Source of the DNA: Rheinheimera sp. 1928-s
Lineage (GTDB): Bacteria; Pseudomonadota; Gammaproteobacteria; Enterobacterales; Alteromonadaceae
NCBI RefSeq assembly: GCF_029269265.1
Contig: NZ_JARIXP010000003.1
Span: forward strand, 44,354-84,006
Direction: 5' to 3'
DNA: 39,653 nt
Shown here: in pieces, positions 1-8,030 of the stretch
Position numbering within the stretch: the stretch's first letter is position 1
Layout: each line of letters opens with the position of its first letter
The notes under the pieces: generated by a model
Database searches by the model: none
Seen by the model: only the letters and a program-made list of their open reading frames with translations
What the model was told of the DNA's origin: nothing
Position numbers and translations under genes: made by a program

Positions 1-1415
1 TCGACCGGCTGGCCTAATTTGGCCACCATGCGGTCGAATTCACACTGGCTGCTACGCTGCATATTGCCCAGTAAGTCGCCAGCTTTTACTTCTAAACAGC
101 TGTAGTCACGCCATACATCAGGGTAGCCAATTTTGGCATTAAACTTAGACAGTTTTTCCTGAGCCGCCTTTTTGGTTTCAGGGCTCATCCACTCCAGACC
201 ATCTATAGCTTCTTTAAAAGCGACTCGCATATTTTTGATCAATTGATCCATGCGCTCTTTCGCTTCGGGCTTAAAGTGGCGATCGACATACATTTTGCCC
301 AGCATAAAGCCTAAAGAGCCTTCAAGTGCTGCCACAGCGCGTTTTTCGCGTTCACGCTGAGCCTCTAAACCAGACAACGTTTTACCATAAAACTCAAAAC
401 TGGCCTGATCAAAGCTGCTGGCCAATAACTCACTGTTGGCACGCACCAGATGGAATTTTAGGTAACTCTGCCAGTCAGCAAGCGAAATTTCGCTTTGTAA
501 CTTAGCAAAAGCGGTCAGGTAAGTCGGTTGACGCACGACTAACTCTTTTACATCAGAGAGTTTGGCTGCAGCCAATAAAGCAGCCCAGTCAAAACCTGGC
601 GCAGTTTCCGCAAGCTGAGCCAGAGTTAATTTGTTATAAGTGGCGTTACGGTCGCGGTTTTGCACCCTGCTCCATTGAGCTTCGGCCAGCTTGGTTTCTA
701 TCGCATAGACAGTGGCAGCTACTTTCGCCGGATCGTCCCAGCCGGCCAATTCAGCCACTTTGCTAATGTAAGCCTGATACTTCTGCTGAATTTCTTTCGA
801 TTTTTCATCAGTATTTAAATAATAATCACGGTCTGGCATACCTAAACCTGACTGGTTCGCCAGGGCAATATACTGATCCGATGCTTTTTGATCCTGACCG
901 ACAAATAATACGACAGGAGTACCGGTACGAGCAGCCTGGAATTCGCCCCACAGCTTGGCTAAATCGGCATGAGAAGTCAGAGCTTCTACTTTGGTAAAGT
1001 CGGCTTTTAATGGCTCTAAACCTAAAGTGTCCAGAGTCGCCGTATCCATATAAGAGCGGTAGAAGTCGGAAATCTTCTGAGTATCTGTGCCTGCTTCTGC
1101 CGTTTGGCCCGCCAGTTCCTGCACTATTGCCAGCACTTGTTTGTCAGCGTTTTCACGCAATTCGTCAAAACTGCCCCAACGGCCTTTGTCGGCTGGTATT
1201 TCAGTTTTTGCCAGCCAGTTGCCGTTTACATAACGGAAAAAATCCTGGGCTGGTTTCACGCTGGTGTCCATATTGGACAGCTCAATACCTGAAGTTAAGG
1301 TTTTTACTTCAGCCACAGCAGCAGGTGTTTCTGTGGATTGAGTTGGGGTTTGGGCTTTATCACAGCCTGCCAGTGCCACAAGCACTGCAAGGGCCAGAGT
1401 AGATTTATTTAACAT
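1..1415 (-). CDS. pepO: M13-family (neprilysin/PepO-like) metallopeptidase, N-terminal part
   Basis: Reading on the minus strand from the ATG at 1415, the frame is open to the window edge (about 471 codons), so the gene is cut and its 3' end lies outside. The N-terminus is a lipoprotein signal ending in LAGC, so the mature protein is probably anchored to a membrane facing the periplasm. The visible part matches the N-terminal helical lobe of M13 endopeptidases: a segment with FFRYVNGNWL, then IPADKGRWGSF, GMPDRDYYLN and YYLNTDEKSKEI. The zinc motifs HExxH and ExxxD lie in the missing C-terminal part, so catalytic competence cannot be judged. Members cleave peptides of modest size. An AGGAAA ribosome binding site precedes the ATG. 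Family call is firm; substrate is unknown. Confidence 0.9.
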   Translation of the reverse strand, partial: MLNKSTLALAVLVALAGCDKAQTPTQSTETPAAVAEVKTLTSGIELSNMDTSVKPAQDFFRYVNGNWLAKTEIPADKGRWGSFDELRENADKQVLAIVQELAGQTAEAGTDTQKISDFYRSYMDTATLDTLGLEPLKADFTKVEALTSHADLAKLWGEFQAARTGTPVVLFVGQDQKASDQYIALANQSGLGMPDRDYYLNTDEKSKEIQQKYQAYISKVAELAGWDDPAKVAATVYAIETKLAEAQWSRVQNRDRNATYNKLTLAQLAETAPGFDWAALLAAAKLSDVKELVVRQPTYLTAFAKLQSEISLADWQSYLKFHLVRANSELLASSFDQASFEFYGKTLSGLEAQREREKRAVAALEGSLGFMLGKMYVDRHFKPEAKERMDQLIKNMRVAFKEAIDGLEWMSPETKKAAQEKLSKFNAKIGYPDVWRDYSCLEVKAGDLLGNMQRSSQCEFDRMVAKLGQPV

Positions 1416-1461
1416 GGTTTTTCCTGAAATTGATTTTAGTTATCAGTTTTTACGCAAAACC

Positions 1462-1489
1462 AGTGTAGAGAAAAGAAGGGTATTGTCCA
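1462..1489 (-). promoter_or_regulatory. possible sigma-70 promoter for the M13 peptidase gene
   Basis: On the minus strand TGGACA (1489-1484) and TACACT (1467-1462) are separated by 16 bp, about 47 bp upstream of the peptidase start. The -35 match is 5/6 and the -10 match 4/6. This is a motif match only, with no other support. Confidence 0.3.
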
Positions 1490-1573
1490 GTCTTAAGATT
1501 TGGGCTGCGACTAGTGGCAAATCAAACCAGATAAGTCTCTGCTCTGGCAAATAATTGACGGAGAAATTGTCAG

Positions 1574-1915
1574 TCAGGCTTCCAGGCCTTCAGCAATCTG
1601 AGTGGTCACCTGAACCAACCATGGCCTGTCTTGTTCAGCCACAGGTACATCCAGCTCGCTAAGCACAGCTACAGCCAGTTGTTGCAGCGTGTCCTGCAGC
1701 GCTAAAGGCAGATGATTATCCGGATCGCTGACTAAACCTGACACAGTCAACCACAGTACCCGAAGATCAGCCAAAGCTTTAGTTTGCTCCAGCTCAGAAC
1801 CTTGTTGTGCCAGTTCAAGCTGATAGAGGACACGTCGAAACACCTGAGCCTCGAGGGCTTTGGTGTTTGACGCTAAAAGCCGGGTAGCACGATACAGCTC
1901 CAATGGTTTGCGCAT
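1574..1915 (-). CDS. flaF: FlaF-like flagellin secretion/assembly factor
   Basis: A 113-residue soluble protein with the length and pattern of the FlaF family: an N-terminal helix with YRATRLLASNTKALEAQVF, a central VLWLTVSGLVSDPDNHLPLA that mirrors the family's LW..L..DL..P.N.LP.ALR segment, and a C-terminal helix ending QIAEGLEA. In alphaproteobacteria FlaF is needed for flagellin export, usually paired with FlbT. Here it follows the flagellin-like gene by 9 bp, so the two are almost certainly one transcript. No clear Shine-Dalgarno sequence precedes the ATG, which suggests translational coupling. No flbT or other flagellar gene is present in the window. The family assignment comes from pattern recognition, not a profile search. 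Confidence 0.7.
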   Translation of the reverse strand: MRKPLELYRATRLLASNTKALEAQVFRRVLYQLELAQQGSELEQTKALADLRVLWLTVSGLVSDPDNHLPLALQDTLQQLAVAVLSELDVPVAEQDRPWLVQVTTQIAEGLEA

Positions 1916-1924
1916 CGGAAGGAC

Positions 1925-2782
1925 TTAGTTAAATAAACTCAGTAAAGAGCGAGCGCCTTGATCTTTATTGCCTATACCCATGGCCTGTTGTTTTAATTGC
2001 TGACGGGTTTCTTCAGCCTGCTTTAACAAAGCAGCTCTGCTGTCTTCATCTGGCGCAGCACGGGCTGAATTGCGGCCCCCTGTACGTTCAGATTCCAGAC
2101 TATTCACTGCTTTACTGACTGCTGTTGCAGTTTCCAATTGGGCTTTGAGCTTTTTATCGTCTTTTGCCAGACGTTCTGTACTGTCGGCCACTGCAGTCTC
2201 AGCCGTCGCCAGTACACTGGCTTTGCCCTCTTTACCATTTAACAAATCACGGGCTTCGGCTGCTGAGCCTATTTTCTCCGGCAGGCCCAGGCTTTTATTC
2301 AGGGTACTGCTGCGCAGTTCAGACTGACTGCCATAACTATTAATAGTCACTTTGCTGCTGTCTTTATCGGTCAGCAAATTCAAGCCTTTGCCGCCATCAG
2401 CGCCTTTATAGCTGGCACTTTCCAGTGATTTTTCAATGCCGGTACGCAATTCAGCATACTGTTTTTGTAACTTTTCACGATCAGGAGCAGCCAACGAATC
2501 ATCTGCCAGTTGAGTGGCCACTTCCCGTACTTTCACCAGTGAATCTTTAATCTCTGTTGTGGCGGCCTGTGCACTTTCCACAGCACCTTTGCCCTTCGCC
2601 AGACTTTGCTGCACAGCCGAATAGTCTTTGGCCGAGTTACGACCAGGGCTAAATTCCAGTTCCGCTTTTTTGCTGGCTGGCGCTGTAGTTTCTGTAGTGG
2701 CCACATTGGAACCAGCACTGGCTGTAGCAGGATTAACCACCGGGTTTGACGGCATAAAGCCCGGGCTGATGTTGTTGATCAT
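1925..2782 (-). CDS. divergent flagellin-like protein
   Basis: A protein of 285 residues. The ATG at 2782 is chosen over an in-frame ATG at 2794 because GGAG lies 6 bp before it. Residues 1-40 are a Pro/Thr/Ala-rich stretch without heptads, in place of the usual N-terminal flagellin D0 helix. From about residue 43 the text resembles flagellin: FSPGRNSAKDYSA recalls the SSGxRINSAKDDAA motif. A long helix at 57-125 ends in a YKGADGGKGLNLL segment like TxYNGxxLL, and the C-terminus (about 250-285) has a helix ending SLLSLF, like alphaproteobacterial flagellins. There is no signal peptide, as expected for type III-exported flagellin. The downstream gene is FlaF-like. It may be a minor filament protein, a secreted flagellin derivative or a regulator. 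The exact role is unknown. Confidence 0.65.
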   Translation of the reverse strand: MINNISPGFMPSNPVVNPATASAGSNVATTETTAPASKKAELEFSPGRNSAKDYSAVQQSLAKGKGAVESAQAATTEIKDSLVKVREVATQLADDSLAAPDREKLQKQYAELRTGIEKSLESASYKGADGGKGLNLLTDKDSSKVTINSYGSQSELRSSTLNKSLGLPEKIGSAAEARDLLNGKEGKASVLATAETAVADSTERLAKDDKKLKAQLETATAVSKAVNSLESERTGGRNSARAAPDEDSRAALLKQAEETRQQLKQQAMGIGNKDQGARSLLSLFN

Positions 2783-2813
2783 GAAAAACTCCATCTGGAC
2801 TGGCGACCAGAAA

Positions 2814-2834
2814 TTAAACTACTTACTAGTTTAA
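2814..2834. promoter_or_regulatory. inverted repeat upstream of the flagellin-like gene
   Basis: TTAAACTA (2814-2821) and TAGTTTAA (2827-2834) form a perfect 8-bp inverted repeat with a 5-bp centre, 32 bp upstream of the flagellin-like start. The motif CGCCAGTT occurs twice just beyond (about 2851 and 2875), and its complement lies near 2800. This could be an operator or an RNA hairpin in the leader. No convincing sigma-28 promoter was found. Confidence 0.3.
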
Positions 2835-2941
2835 CCCTGCAGCGCTGTTTCGCCAGTTTAATATGGCTATTTTATCGCCAGTTCACCATGCAGAAAGGCT
2901 TTTGCTTTAGACTGGCCACCGTGTCATTGAAAAGGATGGAT

Positions 2942-3325
2942 ATGCAACAGCTACTGCTGATTTACGATGGAGACTGCCCTTTGTGCCGCAACTATGTGGC
3001 ATCGCAGCGGCTGCAAAAACAATTCGGCGAACTGACGCTGCTCAATGCCAGAGATTTGCCTGAACGAGCCCCGCTGTTACTGGCTGAACTGCATCATCTG
3101 GGTTTGGTTATAAATCAAAGCATGCTGTTAAGAGTGGACGGTCGCTGGTTAAAGGGAGCTGAAGTATTACAACTACTGGCCTCACTGAATGAAGCCAGTT
3201 GGCGCAACAGGCTTTGGTTGTATTGGTTTCAATCTGCACGCCGGGCCCGCTTTAGTTATCCACTGCTGCGGGCCGGACGCAATCTGTTATTAAAGCTGTT
3301 AAAAATACCACCTTTGCCTTACTGA
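2942..3325 (+). CDS. DCC-family (DUF393) thiol-disulfide oxidoreductase-like protein
   Basis: A small protein of 127 residues from the ATG at 2942, chosen because AAGGA sits 5 bp upstream; ATG 2936 and an upstream ATG at 2888 are in frame but less well placed. The N-terminus reads LLIYDGDCPLC, the diagnostic DxxCxxC signature of the DCC family, with cysteines at residues 12 and 15 after a first beta strand, a thioredoxin-like arrangement. Members are thought to be redox proteins, but no reaction is established for most. No signal peptide or membrane segment is evident. Its stop overlaps the stop of the convergent GH13 gene by 7 bp. It is divergent from the flagellin-like gene and is probably transcribed alone. 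Confidence 0.85.
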   Translation: MQQLLLIYDGDCPLCRNYVASQRLQKQFGELTLLNARDLPERAPLLLAELHHLGLVINQSMLLRVDGRWLKGAEVLQLLASLNEASWRNRLWLYWFQSARRARFSYPLLRAGRNLLLKLLKIPPLPY

Positions 3326-5172
3326 AGCTCTAACACCAGACTGCCACGGGAAGGTAGTTGCAGACTGCCATTGGTGGTGATGCTTTTGCCTGTCATTACG
3401 TCTATAAAGCGGGCATTGGCTGGTAAGAGTTCAGCATAACGCTTTAGATCCACGGTTTTAGCATCAGGGTTTTTATTAAAAAACACCCACAGCTGTTTGT
3501 TGTGCTGATAACGCACATAACTGTAAATACCATCGACCGGGCTGAAATGTTTCATCTTTCCTTGATGTAATACAGCGTTGTTTTTACGGTAATTCGCCAG
3601 GGTTTTGATCAGTTGCTGTGCCTGTAGCTGAGCCTGGTTTAAACCTTTGCCGCTAAATGCATTCACTGAGTCCCCTGCCCAACCACCGGGGAAATCACTG
3701 CGTACTAAACCGTCGTCACGCTGTTTAGGGCTTTGCGCCAGAATTTCAGTGCCATAATACAGCTGCGGAATACGAGGTGCAGTCAGCAGGTAAATCATCG
3801 CCATCCGATACAGATCGCTGTCTTCATTGAATAACGAAAATATCCGCGCTGTATCGTGATTGCCTTCAAACAACACCAGATTGGTTGGGTCAGGGTAAAT
3901 CACATCGTTGCCTAAAGCTTCATAAAGTTTGATCCAGCCTTTATCCCATGACTCTTCTTCAGTCAGCGCCGCCAGTAAAGCGTAATAGAGCGGAAAGTCC
4001 ATCATGCTAGGTGTAAATGACTGATAACCATCGGAGTTTTGTTTGCCTTTTTGCCAATAGGACACCACAACAGGGTTAGCACTCCACTCTTCACCGACAA
4101 TATTAAAATTCGGGTATTCGCTCATCAGGCGTTTAGACCACTGAGTCAGAAAATCTTTATCCGCATAAGAGTAAGTGTCTTCACGAATACCGGATAAATG
4201 AGCGTATTCCACCCACCAGATGGAGTTTTGGATCAAATAAGTCGCCAATAGCGGATGACGCTGATTTAAATCCGGCATAGTTTCTACAAACCAGCCATCG
4301 ACAAAAGCTTTGGCGTCGACCTTTGCGGCATAAGGGTCCTGCACTGTAGTGCGGGCGTGGTTGGTTGGATGGAAACTGGCGTTGTAATTCAGCCAGCTTT
4401 TTTCCGGTAAATCCTTTAGCCACCAGTGATTGGAGCCTATGTGATTCACCACTATGTCCTGGATCACACCTATGCCATGTGTATTGGCCTCAAGTACAAA
4501 GTTTTTGTAACTTTCATTGCTGCCAAAACGTGGGTCGATTTTGTAGAGATCCGTAGCTGCATAGCCGTGATAGGAATAAGCCGGACTATTGTTTTCCGTC
4601 AGCGGTTGAGGCCAGATCTGCGTCACACCCAGTTGCTGTAAATAAGGCAAAGCCTGCTGCATACCGGCAATATCACCACCATGCCGGCCGCCAGGGTTTG
4701 CTCTGTCCAGCCCTTCGCTCATACCTTTCACTTCATCGTTTGCGGGGTCGCCGTTGACAAAACGATCCGGTGTGATGAGGTAAATTAAATCTTTTTGAGC
4801 AAAACCCTGGCGCTGTGCCGAACCCTCTTTACGCGCCAGTAAGCTGTAGTGATGCCTCGCTACTGTCTTGCCATTGTGGCTAAAACTCAGCTCAAAACTG
4901 CCAGGTTTTACATCAGGGCTCAGTTCGAAATCGACAAACAGATAATTAGGGTTTTGCACCTTCTGCACACCCAAAAGCTTCACGCCCGGATAACTCAGTT
5001 GCACCTGAGTGTGCTGAATATCTTTGCCATGCACCATCAGTTGCAACTTTGGCTCTTTCATACCTGCCCACCAAAAGGCGGGCTCCAGATGTTCGATTGG
5101 ACTGGCGAAAACAAGATTCGCCATCAGCGCCACACTCAGCAGCACAGTTTTTATCCTATGAAGAGGCTTCAC
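3319..5172 (-). CDS. GH13 alpha-amylase family enzyme (cyclomaltodextrinase/neopullulanase type)
   Basis: A 617-residue secreted or periplasmic glycosidase with a signal peptide cleaved near residue 24 (VFA-S). Residues about 25-120 form the beta-rich N-terminal domain of cyclomaltodextrinases, followed by the TIM barrel. The four GH13 regions are visible: DIVVNHIG (239-246), GIREDTYSY with nucleophile Asp332, VGEEW with acid/base Glu361, and EGNHD with Asp440. It probably hydrolyses alpha-1,4 links of maltodextrins or cyclodextrins in the periplasm. The start is a GTG overlapping the TGA of the upstream GH31 gene (GTGA arrangement), so the two are translationally coupled. It lies beside a TonB-dependent receptor and is likely under the same control. 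Exact substrate cannot be read from sequence. Confidence 0.92.
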   Translation of the reverse strand: MKPLHRIKTVLLSVALMANLVFASPIEHLEPAFWWAGMKEPKLQLMVHGKDIQHTQVQLSYPGVKLLGVQKVQNPNYLFVDFELSPDVKPGSFELSFSHNGKTVARHHYSLLARKEGSAQRQGFAQKDLIYLITPDRFVNGDPANDEVKGMSEGLDRANPGGRHGGDIAGMQQALPYLQQLGVTQIWPQPLTENNSPAYSYHGYAATDLYKIDPRFGSNESYKNFVLEANTHGIGVIQDIVVNHIGSNHWWLKDLPEKSWLNYNASFHPTNHARTTVQDPYAAKVDAKAFVDGWFVETMPDLNQRHPLLATYLIQNSIWWVEYAHLSGIREDTYSYADKDFLTQWSKRLMSEYPNFNIVGEEWSANPVVVSYWQKGKQNSDGYQSFTPSMMDFPLYYALLAALTEEESWDKGWIKLYEALGNDVIYPDPTNLVLFEGNHDTARIFSLFNEDSDLYRMAMIYLLTAPRIPQLYYGTEILAQSPKQRDDGLVRSDFPGGWAGDSVNAFSGKGLNQAQLQAQQLIKTLANYRKNNAVLHQGKMKHFSPVDGIYSYVRYQHNKQLWVFFNKNPDAKTVDLKRYAELLPANARFIDVMTGKSITTNGSLQLPSRGSLVLELQ

Positions 5173-7589
5173 TCTACCACCACCCTGGCTTTGGCCTGAT
5201 CCCAGTTCAGTTTCAGCAACACTTGCTGTTTGCTGGCATCAAAATAAGCGCTTCCTGCTACCAGTTCTGCTGCTGAATTCACCCAACTCAGCGCCTTACC
5301 ATTCACCAGCGCGGTAGCAGGTTTCGCCAGTTGATGAACAACCAACATAGTTTCCCGCTGTTTTGGCATACCGGCATAACCCAAACCAGTGCGGTTGAAT
5401 TCAAAAGCCAAACTCTTGCCTTTTGCCGCAGCACTGAAGGTCAGCAGTTCATACTGGCCTTTGCTTAATGAATCTGGCGATTTGCCATCGTCTTCATACA
5501 TGTGGCCTTTGGCCTGGCTGATGGATTTATCGTGGTAATAATGCAGCTCAAGCTGACGGCTGCTGTAGTCCTTTAAACTTTGTACAGCGGGCACCATAGG
5601 CACAAAAGAGCCGGCACGAACCAGCACAGGTAAAGTGGTTAAGTCGGTCGGTTGCTCAATAGTTTTGCCGCCCTGATAGGCTTTGCCTGTCCAATAATCC
5701 AGCCAGACACCCGCAGGTAACTGCACTGGTACCGACTTCACACCAGCAGCAGTGACCGGAGTGACTAAAAAGGCATCGCCCCAGAGGTAACTGTCTTTAT
5801 TGGCGATTAAACTGGTGTCTGCTTCATTTTCAAAAAACAGCGGTCGCATTAATGGCATACCAGTACTGCTGTTTTGATACGCCAGCGTGTAGTTATAAGG
5901 CGTTAAGCGGTAACGTAACTTGACGTATTCCCGCAAAATATCTTTAGTTTCCTTGTCGTGCAACACTGGCTCTGGTGCTATTTGCTCCTGGGCGTGAGGA
6001 CGATACACAGGCTGGAACACACCGTATTGCAACCAGCGGATATACATTTCTTTATCAAACACTTCGCCGCCGGCAAAACCACCTAAATCCGAATGGGTAT
6101 ACGCCAGGCCTAACAAACCCATTTGCAGCGCCAACTCCACCTGAGGTTTTAAACCATCCCAGCTGCGACTGACATCGCCTGTCCAGGGGATCATGCCAAA
6201 ACGTTGTGAGCCGGCAAAACCCGAACGCATCATAATCATAGGGCGCTGTTCTGGTTGCTTTTCTAAGCGGTTCTGATACACCAGTTCAGCCCAACGATGG
6301 CCGTACACATTATGAATTTCGTCCGCCGTGCCAAGGCTATGAATCGCATCAGCAGGATGCACTTCAGGCTCGCCTAAATCGCCCCACCAGCCTGCTACGC
6401 CATAGTCTGCCAGCTCGTTGTAAATACCTTCAAACCAGCTTGTGCCTTCTTTTGAAAATACATCCACTAAGCCTGTGTTACCAAAATAAAAATCGAAGGT
6501 TTTGGCTTTACCTGCTAAATCAGTGGCTAAAGCTTTGGCCTGAACTGCTTCATCCCAACGTTTGGAAGTGCTTAATACAAAAGGTTCAGTGATCAGCACA
6601 GTGTTCACCCCTTTGGCTTTAAAGTCGCTGATCATGCCTTTAGGGTTAGGGAAAGCGTTGTTGTCCCAGGCTAAGTTGCCCATATGGCCCTGAATATCTG
6701 GCCCAAACCAGTATAAATCCAGCACGACTGCATCCAGTGGAAAGTCTTCAGCGGCAAATTTATCCACTATGGCGCGGGTTTCAGCCTCAGTGCGATAGCC
6801 AAAACGTGAGGCAAAATTTCCCAAGGCCCAACGCGGTGGCAATGGCTGCTTGCCCGTCACTGTCACGTACTCTTCAATCAGTTTTGGATAAGTGGGCGCC
6901 GCCATCACCACATAAGCAGTGCGGCCTGCCACAGCTTCAAATTGCAGCACCTTTTTTTCAGTTTTGCCTAAATCGACAAAACCACTGGCGCTGTTATCAA
7001 ACAACAACAGATACTTTTCACTCGACATCACAGCGGGTAAACCAAAGTACATTTGCTGTGCTTCAGTGGTGTAGCCATAACTGGCTTTGTTATACAAAGG
7101 CAAACGCTGGCCACGTCTGTCCATGCCGACTACCCGCTGGCCTGTGCCTAACAGCTTTTCATCATCCTGCAGCTTAAAGCGGAAGCCCCTCATTGTTTCA
7201 TGAGCAAAAAAGCCTTTTTCTTCCGTCAGAATAAGTTCGTTGCCACGGTAATAACTGAGCTGAAAAGGCGACTTTTGTATTTTGACTGTCAGTTGTCCGG
7301 TTTTGAACTCTAAAAAATCATCAGTAACACTAAGCTGTCCAGGCACTTTTTGTTTCAAATCGGCTAAGGCGAAAGAAGGTAACTGCTTTTCACCATCACG
7401 CTGGTACTCCACTTCTACAGCGCCACTACTTTTGAAGCGAAGCTGCACTTTGTACTCTTCGGTTGTGATCTGCAGTTGATCATTAGCCAGTTCGTGCCGC
7501 TGATAGCTTGCAGCTTCCGCAGGAACTAAAGTCCCGGCTAAAGCCCATAGTCCAATCCAGAAAACGCAAAGTTTCTGATTCATCTTCAT
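5169..7589 (-). CDS. GH31 alpha-glucosidase or alpha-glucosyltransferase
   Basis: An 806-residue protein with a signal peptide ending near AEAA (about residue 26), placing it in the periplasm or outer envelope. A beta-sandwich N-domain (about 30-245) precedes the GH31 barrel (about 250-600). Catalytic motifs are WWGDLGEPE with nucleophile Asp404 and PWTGDVSRSW with acid/base Asp472. The end is beta-rich with a DUF5110-like region (YEDDGKSPDS). The layout resembles enzymes such as Cellvibrio Agd31B, a 4-alpha-glucosyltransferase of starch loci, so it may transglycosylate rather than only hydrolyse. It is the first gene of the minus-strand operon with GH13, divergent from the TonB-dependent receptor. 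The ATG at 7589 has only a weak AGAG site; ATG 7583 is the alternative. Confidence 0.92.
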   Translation of the reverse strand: MKMNQKLCVFWIGLWALAGTLVPAEAASYQRHELANDQLQITTEEYKVQLRFKSSGAVEVEYQRDGEKQLPSFALADLKQKVPGQLSVTDDFLEFKTGQLTVKIQKSPFQLSYYRGNELILTEEKGFFAHETMRGFRFKLQDDEKLLGTGQRVVGMDRRGQRLPLYNKASYGYTTEAQQMYFGLPAVMSSEKYLLLFDNSASGFVDLGKTEKKVLQFEAVAGRTAYVVMAAPTYPKLIEEYVTVTGKQPLPPRWALGNFASRFGYRTEAETRAIVDKFAAEDFPLDAVVLDLYWFGPDIQGHMGNLAWDNNAFPNPKGMISDFKAKGVNTVLITEPFVLSTSKRWDEAVQAKALATDLAGKAKTFDFYFGNTGLVDVFSKEGTSWFEGIYNELADYGVAGWWGDLGEPEVHPADAIHSLGTADEIHNVYGHRWAELVYQNRLEKQPEQRPMIMMRSGFAGSQRFGMIPWTGDVSRSWDGLKPQVELALQMGLLGLAYTHSDLGGFAGGEVFDKEMYIRWLQYGVFQPVYRPHAQEQIAPEPVLHDKETKDILREYVKLRYRLTPYNYTLAYQNSSTGMPLMRPLFFENEADTSLIANKDSYLWGDAFLVTPVTAAGVKSVPVQLPAGVWLDYWTGKAYQGGKTIEQPTDLTTLPVLVRAGSFVPMVPAVQSLKDYSSRQLELHYYHDKSISQAKGHMYEDDGKSPDSLSKGQYELLTFSAAAKGKSLAFEFNRTGLGYAGMPKQRETMLVVHQLAKPATALVNGKALSWVNSAAELVAGSAYFDASKQQVLLKLNWDQAKARVVVE

Positions 7590-7732
7590 AGAATTCTCTA
7601 CTCATTTTTAGTAGTTAAACCAAACAACACATCACTTTTGTGATGGGTTAAAAGTAACTGCTACACTGAAGTTACGACAATAAGATGCTACAACTTAGTG
7701 CAAAAAATCAGTGGAGCATATGGCAGAGTAGA

Positions 7733-7746
7733 TGCATACGTATGCA
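7733..7746. promoter_or_regulatory. palindromic operator 1 (LacI-type)
   Basis: TGCATACGTATGCA is a perfect 14-bp palindrome with a central CG, typical of LacI-family operators. It lies 144 bp upstream of the GH31 start and shares its core ATACGTAT with operator 2. No regulator gene is in the window, so the assignment to a maltose/maltodextrin repressor is inferred from context. Confidence 0.6.
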
Positions 7747-7896
7747 CACTCTCCCTTCTGGCTGTGCTTCTGCGCTGCATTTATAATTATGTTTGCAGTA
7801 GTTGGTATTTTTACTCATATTCTGCAAAAGCAGGAAATGCACCAGTTTGGGGCGAAAAAAACACACTTTGCGCCATGCTCGTGCACTTTAGAAAAG

Positions 7897-7912
7897 ATGA
7901 ATACGTATTCAT
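7897..7912. promoter_or_regulatory. palindromic operator 2 (LacI-type)
   Basis: ATGAATACGTATTCAT is a perfect 16-bp palindrome with a central CG. It ends 1 bp before the -35 element of the receptor promoter. At that position a bound regulator could either block or assist RNA polymerase. Its centre is 165 bp from that of operator 1. Confidence 0.65.
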
Positions 7913-7913
7913 G

Positions 7914-7942
7914 TTGAGATGTTGACCGAACAAGTTTAATAA
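7914..7942 (+). promoter_or_regulatory. sigma-70 promoter of the TonB-dependent receptor
   Basis: TTGAGA (7914-7919) and TAATAA (7937-7942) are spaced by exactly 17 bp, predicting a start near 7949 and a leader of about 80 nt. The close contact with operator 2 supports a regulated promoter. Confidence 0.6.
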
Positions 7943-8030
7943 AAGCATGGGTTAACACTATCGTGCGAAAAGTGCGGGTCAAACCAGAACTTAAAAAGCA
8001 CATAAAAAAACAACACACCGGGGATAAGGA

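Larger units (their letters stand above)
7590..8030. promoter_or_regulatory. divergent regulatory region of the glucan-utilisation locus
   Basis: This 441-bp gene-free stretch separates the GH31 operon from the TonB-dependent receptor. It contains two perfect palindromes listed separately, a promoter for the receptor, and a hairpin CATCAC-TTTT-GTGATG (7630-7645) in the presumed GH31 leader. Short open frames here lack ribosome binding sites and are not genes. I found no convincing promoter for the GH31 side. Confidence 0.75.

Noticed and set aside
2862-2885. Sigma-28 promoter for the flagellin-like gene
   Set aside because: GGCGATAA resembles the -10 element GCCGATAA, but no TAAA-type -35 element lies at the required distance.
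7698-8018. Short open frames of 60-75 codons in the region between GH31 and the TonB-dependent receptor
   Set aside because: They run through operators and the promoter, have no ribosome binding site and read as low-quality Cys/Phe-rich text.
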